Assembly (NCBI GenBank): GCA_035505375.1 | Contig: DATJQV010000084.1 | Coordinates: 1 to 37,995, forward strand | Length of the DNA: 37,995 nucleotides | Source of the DNA: a bacterium | GTDB lineage: Bacteria > Hydrothermota > Tepidihabitantia > Tepidihabitantales > Tepidihabitantaceae | Direction of reading: 5' to 3' | Part shown: piece by piece, positions 1 through 6,024 of the stretch | Layout: every line of letters begins with the position of its first letter | Numbering within the stretch: position 1 is the stretch's first letter | Translations under genes and position numbers: made by a program | Notes under the pieces: generated by a model | What the model saw: only the letters and a program-made list of their open reading frames with translations | What the model was told of the DNA's origin: nothing | Database searches by the model: none

Positions 1-120
1 CATGCTGACAATCCGGGCACGCTGCACCAGCCGCATGGGCAGACTTCTGCCCCGCGACCAACCATCCAACACCAATTGCTCTTCCGCTGATAATCCGATA
101 GCCGCCGCTGTCCTGCTCAC
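1..120 (-). CDS. IS630-family-like transposase, N-terminal fragment cut by the window edge
   Basis: Read from a GTG at 120 leftwards, the 40 visible codons include ALSAEEQ-like and LPMRLVQRARIV sequence, preceded by an Ala-rich start. This matches the opening of IS630-family transposases, where L-S-x-E-E is followed by an R-x-R-A-R-I helix of the N-terminal helix-turn-helix domain. The catalytic DDE part would lie outside the window. The start choice rests on a promoter five bases upstream, which implies a leaderless message. Only the N-terminus is seen, so intactness cannot be judged, and a non-mobile HTH protein of the same superfamily is possible. Confidence 0.6.
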   Translation of the reverse strand, partial: MSRTAAAIGLSAEEQLVLDGWSRGRSLPMRLVQRARIVSM

Positions 121-125
121 GGCCC

Positions 126-154
126 ATCATACAATACCCCATACTATAAGTCAA
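126..154 (-). promoter_or_regulatory. Promoter of the IS630-like gene, leaderless geometry
   Basis: On the minus strand TTGACT (154-149) and TATGAT (131-126) are separated by 17 bp. The GTG start follows the -10 box after five bases, so transcription should start at or next to the start codon. Confidence 0.55.
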
Positions 155-180
155 GATATTTAGGACGCAGTACACTAGAG

Positions 181-560
181 GACAACGGTCGGAGCTTACT
201 CGGGAGCAACCCGGACAGGAACCCGCGGACTTACTCGGGCCGTAACGCTCCGACCAACCCGGAGAGGAACCGGTAGAGCAACCCGTAGACTAACCCTGAG
301 AGCAAATCGGAGGGCAACCGGTAGACCAACCCGGCGAATTCCGGTGGAGGTTCATCCGGGAATTGCGGTGGAGGTAACCCCCCTGTCTACTGTCTACTGA
401 ATCCTGTCTACTATCTGCGGGGCAATCCCCCGGGTGAGGGAGGGGACTTTCGGAAAGGCGACCTAGCGCTTTATTGTTCAAGTAGTTAGGCAACTTCCTG
501 GCTCCACGGGCTTGTGTCCAAAGGCTAAACTTTCCGCCCGCGCGCCCGGCATGAACGCAA
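181..560 (-). repeat. Dispersed non-coding element, copy 1 (12-bp repeats plus conserved block)
   Basis: Positions 181-347 form a degenerate 12-bp tandem array of about 14 units with a consensus close to ACCAACCCGGAG. A conserved block follows (about 422-470) containing GGCAATCCCCCGGG and GAGGGAGGGGACTTTC, then a second conserved stretch up to the terminator hairpin. The same order recurs at 20712-21150 with long identical runs. Copy 1 carries a CTGTCTA heptad run at 383-417 where copy 2 has different sequence. Both copies lie just beyond the 3' end of a minus-strand gene for a secreted sorting-domain protein. No coding function is supported. Confidence 0.75.
383..417. repeat. CTGTCTA heptanucleotide repeat
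   Basis: Five consecutive 7-bp units (CTGTCTA twice, CTGAATC, CTGTCTA, CTATCTG) lie inside the dispersed element. Related runs occur at 586-613, 21174-21215 and 27456-27476. Confidence 0.7.
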
Positions 561-561
561 A

Positions 562-579
562 GGCGGGCTTTCGCCCGCC
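562..579 (-). terminator. Hairpin terminator of the FG-GAP gene
   Basis: GGCGGGC (562-568) and GCCCGCC (573-579) form a perfect 7-bp stem with a 4-nt loop, about 40 bp beyond the stop codon of the minus-strand gene at 622. Similar hairpins follow the genes ending at 21213 and 27474. The T-tract is short. Confidence 0.6.
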
Positions 580-585
580 CATGCC

Positions 586-613
586 CTGTCTGCTGTCTAC
601 CGTTTGCTGTCTA
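586..613. repeat. CTGTCTA heptanucleotide repeat between stop codon and terminator
   Basis: Four 7-bp units (CTGTCTG, CTGTCTA, CCGTTTG, CTGTCTA) fill the space between the terminator hairpin and the stop codon of the gene ending at 622. The same arrangement occurs at two other genes in the window. Confidence 0.65.
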
Positions 614-621
614 CTTGCTTC

Positions 622-2400
622 TCACCTCGTCACTACCGCCTTCTTCACGTCCCGGAAGCCGGGCGCGTCGAGACGAAGGAAGTAGATTCCGGCAGAAAGA
701 GCACCCGAAGGTAGCCTGGCCTCGTACCGGCCCGGCGAGGTACGTCCGTCGGACAGGGAACGGACGAGTCTGCCGTCGACATCGTAAATACCGAGTGACA
801 CAGGACGCGGGACATAACCCAATTCCGCCGGGGAATTGGGATTGTGTCCCAAGTCCGGCACGTCGTAACGGACAGAGAATGCGCCTCGGGCCGGATTCGG
901 GCTGACGGAGAGCGACCAGCGGAGCGGCACTTTCTGGGTTCCTTCCGCAACGCCGCCGCTGCTGAAGGTGATGACGCTGTCCGACATGTCCCACTGATGG
1001 CCGGGACCATACGCCATTACCACGATGCGGCCGGTGTCAGGGAGCACCGAAGGAGTTGGAACTACCCAGCGATAGACAGTGTCCGATCCCGGAAGACCAG
1101 TCACTATCGTTTGGAGATTCCACAGGGAGTCGAGCCTCAGGAACAGCGACAGCGAATCACAGCGCGGCGGCGAGTGGGTGGCCCAGCGGATTGGGACCGT
1201 GTCCCCGACTTTGTACGAACCGTGGGTTGGCGCCACGAGGTCGACCGCATCGACCTCGAATATCGATATCTTCCCGTTGCCTGCCAGCAGAAGCTCGTTG
1301 TAACCGTCGCCGTTCACGTCATAGACCGTGGTGGTCAGCGAGTTGAAGCCGGACGTGTCGTGATGGTCGTTCCTCCAGTCCCAGACCTTGCGCAGGTCGT
1401 TGTTGCCGAAGGCCTTGTACACCCTGACACTGTCGTATGTGGTCCAGATGCACTCGTCGATTCCGTCGCCGTCGATATCCCCGCCCGCGCTGGCCCGGCC
1501 CCAGTCGTCGCCCCCCGAATACGTGAGAGAATCCACCAGCGTGCGGGTGAATTGGTGGTTACTGCTCTCATCCTGGTACATGTAGAGGTACATTCTGTTC
1601 TGCGATGGAAGGAAGAACGATTCATAGAACTCGGGCCTGCCATCCCCATCTATGTCGGCCGTAGACCAGACGTCCGGGCCATTCTGAGGCCTGAGCGTGT
1701 CACGCCAGACCATCTCGTACTGGTCGCTGCCAGTGTCCTCCCAGACTTCGGCACCATACCAGCCAGTGGCAATCTCGTTCCTGCCGTCTTGGTTGAAGTC
1801 CCGGAAGCCGAAGTTATAACCTTCAAGCGAACCCGTCCACTTGAGTTGATTCTGGTTGTCGCCGACGTTTTCCCAGATATGAGTGCCAGTTGGGGTGGAA
1901 GCGATAATCCCCACGTGCGAGTCCTGACGGCGCATTAGGTCGGCTGGACCGGACCATGCGTAGTTATTCCCACACCGGTAGTACCATGATAGCGAGCAGG
2001 GGTAGCTGAAGCGGTCGGGACTTTCCAGCGTCATCACTATGTTATAGCAGAGACCGTGTCCCATCTCCTCGGTGCTTACGCACAAGATATCGGTCAGGCC
2101 GTCATTGTCGACGTCGCCGGCCGCATAAGGGATGGCATCCCGTACATCAACGCCAAGAGAGTCTTGGTACGCATCCGTATCCTCGTACACAAGCTTGAAT
2201 TGGTTCCAGCCTTGAAACTCCCAAATCTGGTGACCTCTGAGCTTGTAGAAGTACATATCCGGAAGTGAGTCGCGGCCGTCATCGAAGCACACAACACGGC
2301 CATCAGCATACGGTCCTGAAGGGATTCGGGCGATACGCCTCACGCTCATGCCGGTGAGCGCCGTTGCACATCCGGCCATCAAGAGAAGTAAGCGTCGCAT
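622..2400 (-). CDS. Secreted FG-GAP/VCBS repeat protein with C-terminal sorting domain
   Basis: The 592-residue product starts with a short hydrophobic signal containing MAGC (residues 8-11), which could be a lipobox although the signal would be unusually short. Five FG-GAP/VCBS-type calcium-loop motifs are visible: GDVDNDGLTDI (about 95), DFNQDGRNEI (201), DIDGDGRPEF (249), DIDGDGIDEC (308) and DVNGDGYNEL (361). They suggest an integrin-alpha-like propeller. An Ig-like segment follows at about 390-490. The last 90 residues are a Por/T9SS-like sorting domain (SVSPNPARG, YDVDGRLVRSL, AGIYFLRLDAPG). A 42-bp palindrome is inserted in frame within that domain. The gene lies 48 bp after the minus-strand gene at 2449-2925 and may be co-transcribed. 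No Shine-Dalgarno is obvious before the ATG. The biological role is unknown; it is probably surface-displayed. Confidence 0.85.
   Translation of the reverse strand: MRRLLLLMAGCATALTGMSVRRIARIPSGPYADGRVVCFDDGRDSLPDMYFYKLRGHQIWEFQGWNQFKLVYEDTDAYQDSLGVDVRDAIPYAAGDVDNDGLTDILCVSTEEMGHGLCYNIVMTLESPDRFSYPCSLSWYYRCGNNYAWSGPADLMRRQDSHVGIIASTPTGTHIWENVGDNQNQLKWTGSLEGYNFGFRDFNQDGRNEIATGWYGAEVWEDTGSDQYEMVWRDTLRPQNGPDVWSTADIDGDGRPEFYESFFLPSQNRMYLYMYQDESSNHQFTRTLVDSLTYSGGDDWGRASAGGDIDGDGIDECIWTTYDSVRVYKAFGNNDLRKVWDWRNDHHDTSGFNSLTTTVYDVNGDGYNELLLAGNGKISIFEVDAVDLVAPTHGSYKVGDTVPIRWATHSPPRCDSLSLFLRLDSLWNLQTIVTGLPGSDTVYRWVVPTPSVLPDTGRIVVMAYGPGHQWDMSDSVITFSSGGVAEGTQKVPLRWSLSVSPNPARGAFSVRYDVPDLGHNPNSPAELGYVPRPVSLGIYDVDGRLVRSLSDGRTSPGRYEARLPSGALSAGIYFLRLDAPGFRDVKKAVVTR
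809..850. repeat. In-frame palindromic element (GGGACA ... TGTCCC) inside the sorting domain
   Basis: The element starts GGGACA and ends TGTCCC. It has an inner perfect stem, CCCAATTCC (818-826) with GGAATTGGG (832-840). It is 42 bp, exactly 14 codons, and encodes GHNPNSPAELGYVP between two strands of the sorting domain. The other sorting domains in this window have nothing there. It shares its ends with two palindromes in trmFO. Confidence 0.7.
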
Positions 2401-2410
2401 GATAGTATTT

Positions 2411-2439
2411 GGTGGGGAGTCGGTGTCCGCCTCCCCGCC
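2411..2439 (-). terminator. Possible hairpin between two secreted-protein genes
   Basis: GGTGGGGAG (2411-2419) pairs with CTCCCCGCC (2431-2439) with one imperfect pair and an 11-nt loop, just after the stop codon of the minus-strand gene ending at 2449. There is no clear T-tract, so it may attenuate rather than end transcription. Confidence 0.35.
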
Positions 2440-2448
2440 ATTGTGATT

Positions 2449-2925
2449 CTACCTCACGAGCGTCGGACGTCCAGTCAAGACTTTGCCGCCAGCAGACAGG
2501 CGCACGAAGTACACACCGTCAGGCACAGCGCGACCGCGGTTGTCGGTGCCGTCCCATCGCGCGACGTGAATGCCTCTCTGGTGAGGCCCGCTTTCCAGCC
2601 GTCGCACCAATCGGCCTGATACATCATGCACGGTGATTTCAACTGGCCCATACTGCGCAAGCTCGTAGTTGACCGAAGTCCCTATGGCGAGAGGATTCGC
2701 TCGCGACGTAGATGTTGTCGGTGGAACTCCGAAAGGCATATGGCATGGGTGCCCTGCCGGCCCCAGCGGGTCCAGTAGCAGGATTGTATCTGGCGCTGGC
2801 AAACCCGACCCGACGCTCGCGGCAAGGCATATCGCCACGGCGCAGATGGTCAGTCTCAGATTCAGTGCGTTTTTGTTTGCAGTGAGGTGACGGCCGAACA
2901 GACAATGAGCACGCTCAAGTAGCAC
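2449..2925 (-). CDS. Short exported protein that is mostly a sorting domain
   Basis: The 158-residue product begins at a GTG preceded by AGGTGG. A hydrophobic stretch at residues 25-40 (LTICAVAICLAASVGSG) looks like a signal peptide after a long n-region, so a later start is possible. After about 45 residues of low-complexity Pro/Thr sequence comes a complete Por/T9SS-like sorting domain (VHDVSGRLVRRL, RWDGTDNRGRAVPDG, VYFVRLSAGGK). There is almost no cargo between signal and sorting domain, so this may be the remnant of a longer secreted protein that lost its passenger. It could also be a true small surface protein. It reads into the FG-GAP gene 48 bp downstream. Confidence 0.65.
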   Translation of the reverse strand: MLLERAHCLFGRHLTANKNALNLRLTICAVAICLAASVGSGLPAPDTILLLDPLGPAGHPCHMPFGVPPTTSTSRANPLAIGTSVNYELAQYGPVEITVHDVSGRLVRRLESGPHQRGIHVARWDGTDNRGRAVPDGVYFVRLSAGGKVLTGRPTLVR

Positions 2926-3105
2926 GTTCCACCTGCCTTTCGATCTACCACTTCATGCCGCTCCGCGCCTCGCGCAACCACGCGGCGCTCATCGAGCGGA
3001 ACCAATCCCCGGAAATGCACGCGGGAGTCTAGAAGGGAATGCTATATCGGTCAAGACGGCATGGAATCTGCCGGGGAGACAATCAACCCGCCGAGAATTC
3101 AGTAC

Positions 3106-3780
3106 TTAGCGAAGGCTGTGAAACAGACCTGGCCACTTCAAGCATGCAGGCCGGGTCCTTCGGCCGCACACCTGCTCGACCATGCGAACGAACGCGAACG
3201 CACCGAATGGCTTGCCCGTTCTCAGGCACTGCTCCATGGCGAGCACAAACGTCTTGTCCTCAGGTGACTCAAGCCAGGCATGCCACGGCCCCGGCAGAGG
3301 AAGTCGGCCAAGCGTCGCAGTCAGGAGCCCGCGAGCAAGTAGACCCGAATGTTCGTCCGCGCTATTCAGCCAGAACTTGTCATCCGGCCTGGCATCACGT
3401 TCCTGCACCGATGCGATGTCCACGTATCGCAGTACCGACCTGGAGACTTCGTCCGAGAACGGGCAGCAGTTGTAAGTGCGTTGCCAGTGGGGCCCGACCT
3501 GATTGTGAATCTGATTGAACCGCCGGACGAAGGAGCGGTCCGCGTTCAGGAGGGCGAGGCTGATCGTCCGTGAGTGCGCCGGAATAACGACCAAGAGCGT
3601 CCGGTCGGCGAGGATGTTGTACCCGCAGAGCCCAATCCCGTATCTGTAGAGGCTATCACGGAGCATACCAAGGGAGATCTGTCGGTCACCGAAGTCCATG
3701 GAGGCGTGCCGGTCGTAGCGTGCCCGCTGTTCGACGAGATGGAACGCTCCTGGCACTTCGATCCGGGCGATGTGGCTCAC
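3106..3780 (-). CDS. REP-associated tyrosine transposase-like protein (Y1_Tnp fold), eroded active site
   Basis: The 224-residue product follows the layout of REP-associated tyrosine transposases (RAYT/TnpA-REP). It has the opening HIARIEVPGAFHLVEQRA, then YGIGLCGYNILADRTLLVVIP where the family normally has Y-x-x-M-P-N-H-x-H-L-L-x-x-P, then RRFNQIHNQVGPHWQRTYNCCPF and RYVDIASVQERDA where the family has R-Y-x-x-x-N-P-V-R-A. The metal-binding HUH histidines are replaced by Asp-Arg-Thr-Leu-Leu, so single-strand nuclease activity looks lost. It starts at GTG 3780; the ribosome site is weak. It may be a domesticated or decaying copy. Its presence is notable because palindromic elements of unknown mobility occur in flanking genes. 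Confidence 0.7.
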   Translation of the reverse strand: MSHIARIEVPGAFHLVEQRARYDRHASMDFGDRQISLGMLRDSLYRYGIGLCGYNILADRTLLVVIPAHSRTISLALLNADRSFVRRFNQIHNQVGPHWQRTYNCCPFSDEVSRSVLRYVDIASVQERDARPDDKFWLNSADEHSGLLARGLLTATLGRLPLPGPWHAWLESPEDKTFVLAMEQCLRTGKPFGAFAFVRMVEQVCGRRTRPACLKWPGLFHSLR

Positions 3781-4214
3781 GGTGCCTTGGCCACGTCAGC
3801 CATTGAAACGCGGGGTCGGGGATCGCGCTCTTCGCCTGACTCCAGGCAAGAGATGGCATGCCTGCGCGGGCAACCGGTGCGGTCAGGACTCACATCGCGC
3901 TCCCCACTCAGATCGAACTTCACCAAATGCGCCGAGAAGGCTGCGGCGGCGGGGAACCCATTCACCCGCCGTGATCGGCGTAGACGCCAGATTTTGACAA
4001 CTCTGCACGCGATGTCAAGGAAACACTCAAGGGAACTGGGGCAGTCACCTATTACGGAGCGATGTCAAGGCGCGCAGCGCGGCCGGTGGCCGCGAGTGAC
4101 CAGGTTCCAGTAACCAGTCCGTGAAGTCGGCCAACGATGCACTGTCCGACATGGGCCTCAGAGGTCAATGTCGGACGGTTTCTGCCGATCCAACGCAGAC
4201 GGCCCGCGACAGGC
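3781..4214. other. Intergenic region with one clear inverted repeat
   Basis: No convincing gene is present between the divergent RAYT-like gene and trmFO. The clearest structure is a perfect 9-bp inverted repeat, GTCCGACAT (4144-4152) and ATGTCGGAC (4168-4176), around a 15-nt spacer, about 40 bp upstream of the trmFO promoter. It could be an operator or part of an older repeat. No function can be assigned. Confidence 0.4.
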
Positions 4215-4242
4215 TTGCCGCCTGCCCCGTTTCGTCTATGCT
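4215..4242 (+). promoter_or_regulatory. Candidate trmFO promoter, leaderless geometry
   Basis: TTGCCG (4215-4220) and TATGCT (4237-4242) are spaced 16 bp apart. A GTG follows the -10 box after six bases. Both boxes match consensus at four of six positions, so the call is moderate. It gains weight because other genes in the window show the same geometry. Confidence 0.4.
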
Positions 4243-4248
4243 TAGCCT

Positions 4249-6000
4249 GTGAGCACGCAGCAGTTGCCCTCACCGAGGGAAGCCCCTCACCCTAACCTTC
4301 TCCACTCAAGCGGGGCGAGGGGGAATGTGGTGCAAGGGAGAGAGAGCAGGGAGGTCAGCGTCATCGGCGCCGGGTTGGCCGGGTGCGAGGCGGCGCTGCA
4401 GTGTGCGCGTCGCGGTGTCCCGGTGCGACTCTACGAGATGCGGCCGACGAAGATGACGGAGGCGCACCAGACCGGCGACGTGGCCGAGCTCGTCTGCTCC
4501 AACTCGCTGAAATCGGACGAGCCGGAGAATGCGCATGGTCTGCTCAAGGCGGAGTTGCGGATACTGGGTTCGGTTCTGCTTGAATGCGCTGAGCGCGCGC
4601 GGGTTCCGGGAGGCAAGGCGCTGGTGGTGGACCGGCGACTGTTCTCGACCGAGGTGCAGTCCGAGTTGTCACGCGCCGGGGTAAGCGTCGAGCGGGTCGA
4701 GGTTAGTTCATTGCCGGTCGCAGACTCGCTATACCGTCCGCGATTCGGGCTGTCCGACCCGCACCAACCCACGGTGGATCTCGGGACTGACGTTGATCGT
4801 TCATCGTTCATCGTTCATCGTTCGTCAGGACGCGCCGACGATGTTACTGTCATCGCCACTGGACCGCTGACCTCGTCACTCATGGCTGATGCGCTGCAGG
4901 CGTTGCTCGGGACGGAGCACCTGTTCTTCTACGACGCAATCGCGCCGATAGTTGAAGCGGATTCGTTGGACAGGTCTCGGGTCTTCGAGGGTTCTCGCTA
5001 CGGTGCGGGATCGGACTATTTGAACTGCCCGATGACCGAAGAGGATTACGACCGGTTCATCACGGCGCTGCTGGAGGCGGAGCTGCATCCGCTGCATGAG
5101 TTTGAGGAGAACGCCTTGGGAAAACAGGGGACAGTCCCTCAGAGCGCCTGCGTCGAACTCGGCGCGGGACAGTCCCCGTTTTCCGAGACCCATGAGCAAG
5201 GACTAGGGACCAAGAACAAAGAACCCAGGACCTTCTTTGAAGGTTGTCTGCCGGTCGAGGAGATTGCACGCAGAGGCAGGCTGGCGCTGGCGTTCGGTCC
5301 GATGAAGCCGGTTGGGCTGGTTGATCCGCACACAGGTATGAGGCCATTCGCAGTGGTTCAGCTCCGGCGCGAGAACGCTGAAGGCACAATGTACAACCTG
5401 GTTGGTTTCCAGACGCGATTGAGGCAGGGAGAGCAGGAGCGCGTGTTCAGGACGATTCCGGGCCTTGAGCACGCCGCGTTCTTGCGCTTCGGCAGCATTC
5501 ACCGCAACACTTTTCTCGACTCGCCGAGGCTGCTGTTGCCGACGCTGCAGGCCAGAGCAAGACCGGAATTGCTCATTGCCGGTCAGTTGACCGGCGTCGA
5601 AGGCTACGTGGAATCAATTGGTGCTGGACTGGTTGCGGGAATCAACGCAGCGCGCCTGGCCAGTGGCGGCGAGCCCCAGAAACTGCCGCGGGAGATGATG
5701 TTGGGGAGTTTGCTGGCTTGCGTCAGCGGCGGCGATTTGGCGAAGCAGGCCGAAGTGGGGACAGCCCCCGTTTCGGTGAGCTCGGCGCTCGCTGTCGGAC
5801 AGTTGCGAAGCGTCGCGGATGTGTCCCCATCTTTCCAACCGATGAACGCGAACTTCGGGTTGCTGCCGCCTCTCAGTGCTGGCACAGGACACGCTCATGC
5901 CCCTCGGCTGCGAGGGCGCGACAAGCGCCGGGCGATGGCCGAACGGGCACTAGCCACAGCCCGCGAGTTTGCCTTGACTCTCGTGGATAAAAGAGGATGA
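4249..6000 (+). CDS. trmFO: Methylenetetrahydrofolate-tRNA-(uracil-5-)-methyltransferase TrmFO, with inserted repeats
   Basis: TrmFO uses FAD and methylenetetrahydrofolate to make 5-methyluridine at position 54 of tRNA. Hallmarks are the dinucleotide fold (VIGAGLAGCEAA), MRPTKMTEAHQTGDVAELVC, SNSLKSDEPENAHGLLK, VIATGPLTS, GSRYGAGSDYLNCPM, FEGCLPVEEIARRG, FGPMKPVGL and FQPMNANFGLLPP. At 583 residues it is about 130 longer than typical family members. The excess sits in four places: an N-terminal extension of about 35 residues, and segments at roughly 4720-4845, 5113-5240 and 5745-5838. The internal ones contain heptad repeats or palindromes. The frame stays open throughout and the core motifs are intact, so the enzyme is probably functional. 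The start is either GTG 4249 (leaderless promoter just upstream) or GTG 4327/4330 after GAGGGGG, which would remove most of the N-terminal extension. Confidence 0.93.
   Translation: MSTQQLPSPREAPHPNLLHSSGARGNVVQGRESREVSVIGAGLAGCEAALQCARRGVPVRLYEMRPTKMTEAHQTGDVAELVCSNSLKSDEPENAHGLLKAELRILGSVLLECAERARVPGGKALVVDRRLFSTEVQSELSRAGVSVERVEVSSLPVADSLYRPRFGLSDPHQPTVDLGTDVDRSSFIVHRSSGRADDVTVIATGPLTSSLMADALQALLGTEHLFFYDAIAPIVEADSLDRSRVFEGSRYGAGSDYLNCPMTEEDYDRFITALLEAELHPLHEFEENALGKQGTVPQSACVELGAGQSPFSETHEQGLGTKNKEPRTFFEGCLPVEEIARRGRLALAFGPMKPVGLVDPHTGMRPFAVVQLRRENAEGTMYNLVGFQTRLRQGEQERVFRTIPGLEHAAFLRFGSIHRNTFLDSPRLLLPTLQARARPELLIAGQLTGVEGYVESIGAGLVAGINAARLASGGEPQKLPREMMLGSLLACVSGGDLAKQAEVGTAPVSVSSALAVGQLRSVADVSPSFQPMNANFGLLPPLSAGTGHAHAPRLRGRDKRRAMAERALATAREFALTLVDKRG
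4794..4828 (+). repeat. TCATCGT heptanucleotide repeat translated within trmFO
   Basis: Five 7-bp units (TGATCGT, TCATCGT three times, TCGTCAG) lie in frame and encode DRSSFIVHRSS. Typical TrmFO proteins have only a short loop here before the V-I-A-T-G-P-L motif. A related run lies at 18214-18234 inside the YVTN gene. Confidence 0.7.
5119..5184 (+). repeat. In-frame palindromic element in trmFO, first copy
   Basis: Left arm 5119-5138 and right arm 5166-5184 are reverse complements over about 19 bp, apart from one extra A and one A/T difference. The core is GGGGACAGTCCC / GGGACAGTCCCC, flanked by GGAAAAC / GTTTTCC. The interior adds GCGCC / GGCGC pairing. The 66-bp element is 22 codons long and separates the HEFEENAL segment from FFEGCLPVEE, which are nearly adjacent in typical TrmFO. 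Confidence 0.75.
5198..5232 (+). repeat. AAGGACC-type heptanucleotide repeat translated within trmFO
   Basis: Five units of 7 bp (AAGGACT, AGGGACC, AAGAACA, AAGAACC, CAGGACC) follow the palindromic element directly and belong to the same insertion. Related heptads make up the inverted array at 32127-32238. Confidence 0.6.
5757..5828 (+). repeat. In-frame palindromic element in trmFO, second copy
   Basis: The segment begins GGGGACA (5757-5763) and ends TGTCCCC (5822-5828). It is 72 bp, 24 codons. It lies between GSLLACVS and FQPMNANFG, which are about ten residues apart in ordinary TrmFO. It shares CTCGGCGC and GGACAG words with the element at 5119-5184. Its internal pairing is weaker than in the first copy. 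Confidence 0.55.
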
Positions 6001-6024
6001 TTCCCCTTCACAAATAGAGAGGAC

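Noticed and set aside
290-493. 67-codon minus-strand open frame matched in length and partly in sequence by 20871-21074
   Set aside because: Both lie in the dispersed element. The similarity follows from shared non-coding sequence, including 12-bp units and a GC-rich block. There is no ribosome site, and the frames do not extend over the same borders of the element.
844-1938. 364-codon plus-strand open frame
   Set aside because: It is antisense to the FG-GAP protein, whose calcium-loop motifs and sorting domain clearly fix the coding strand.
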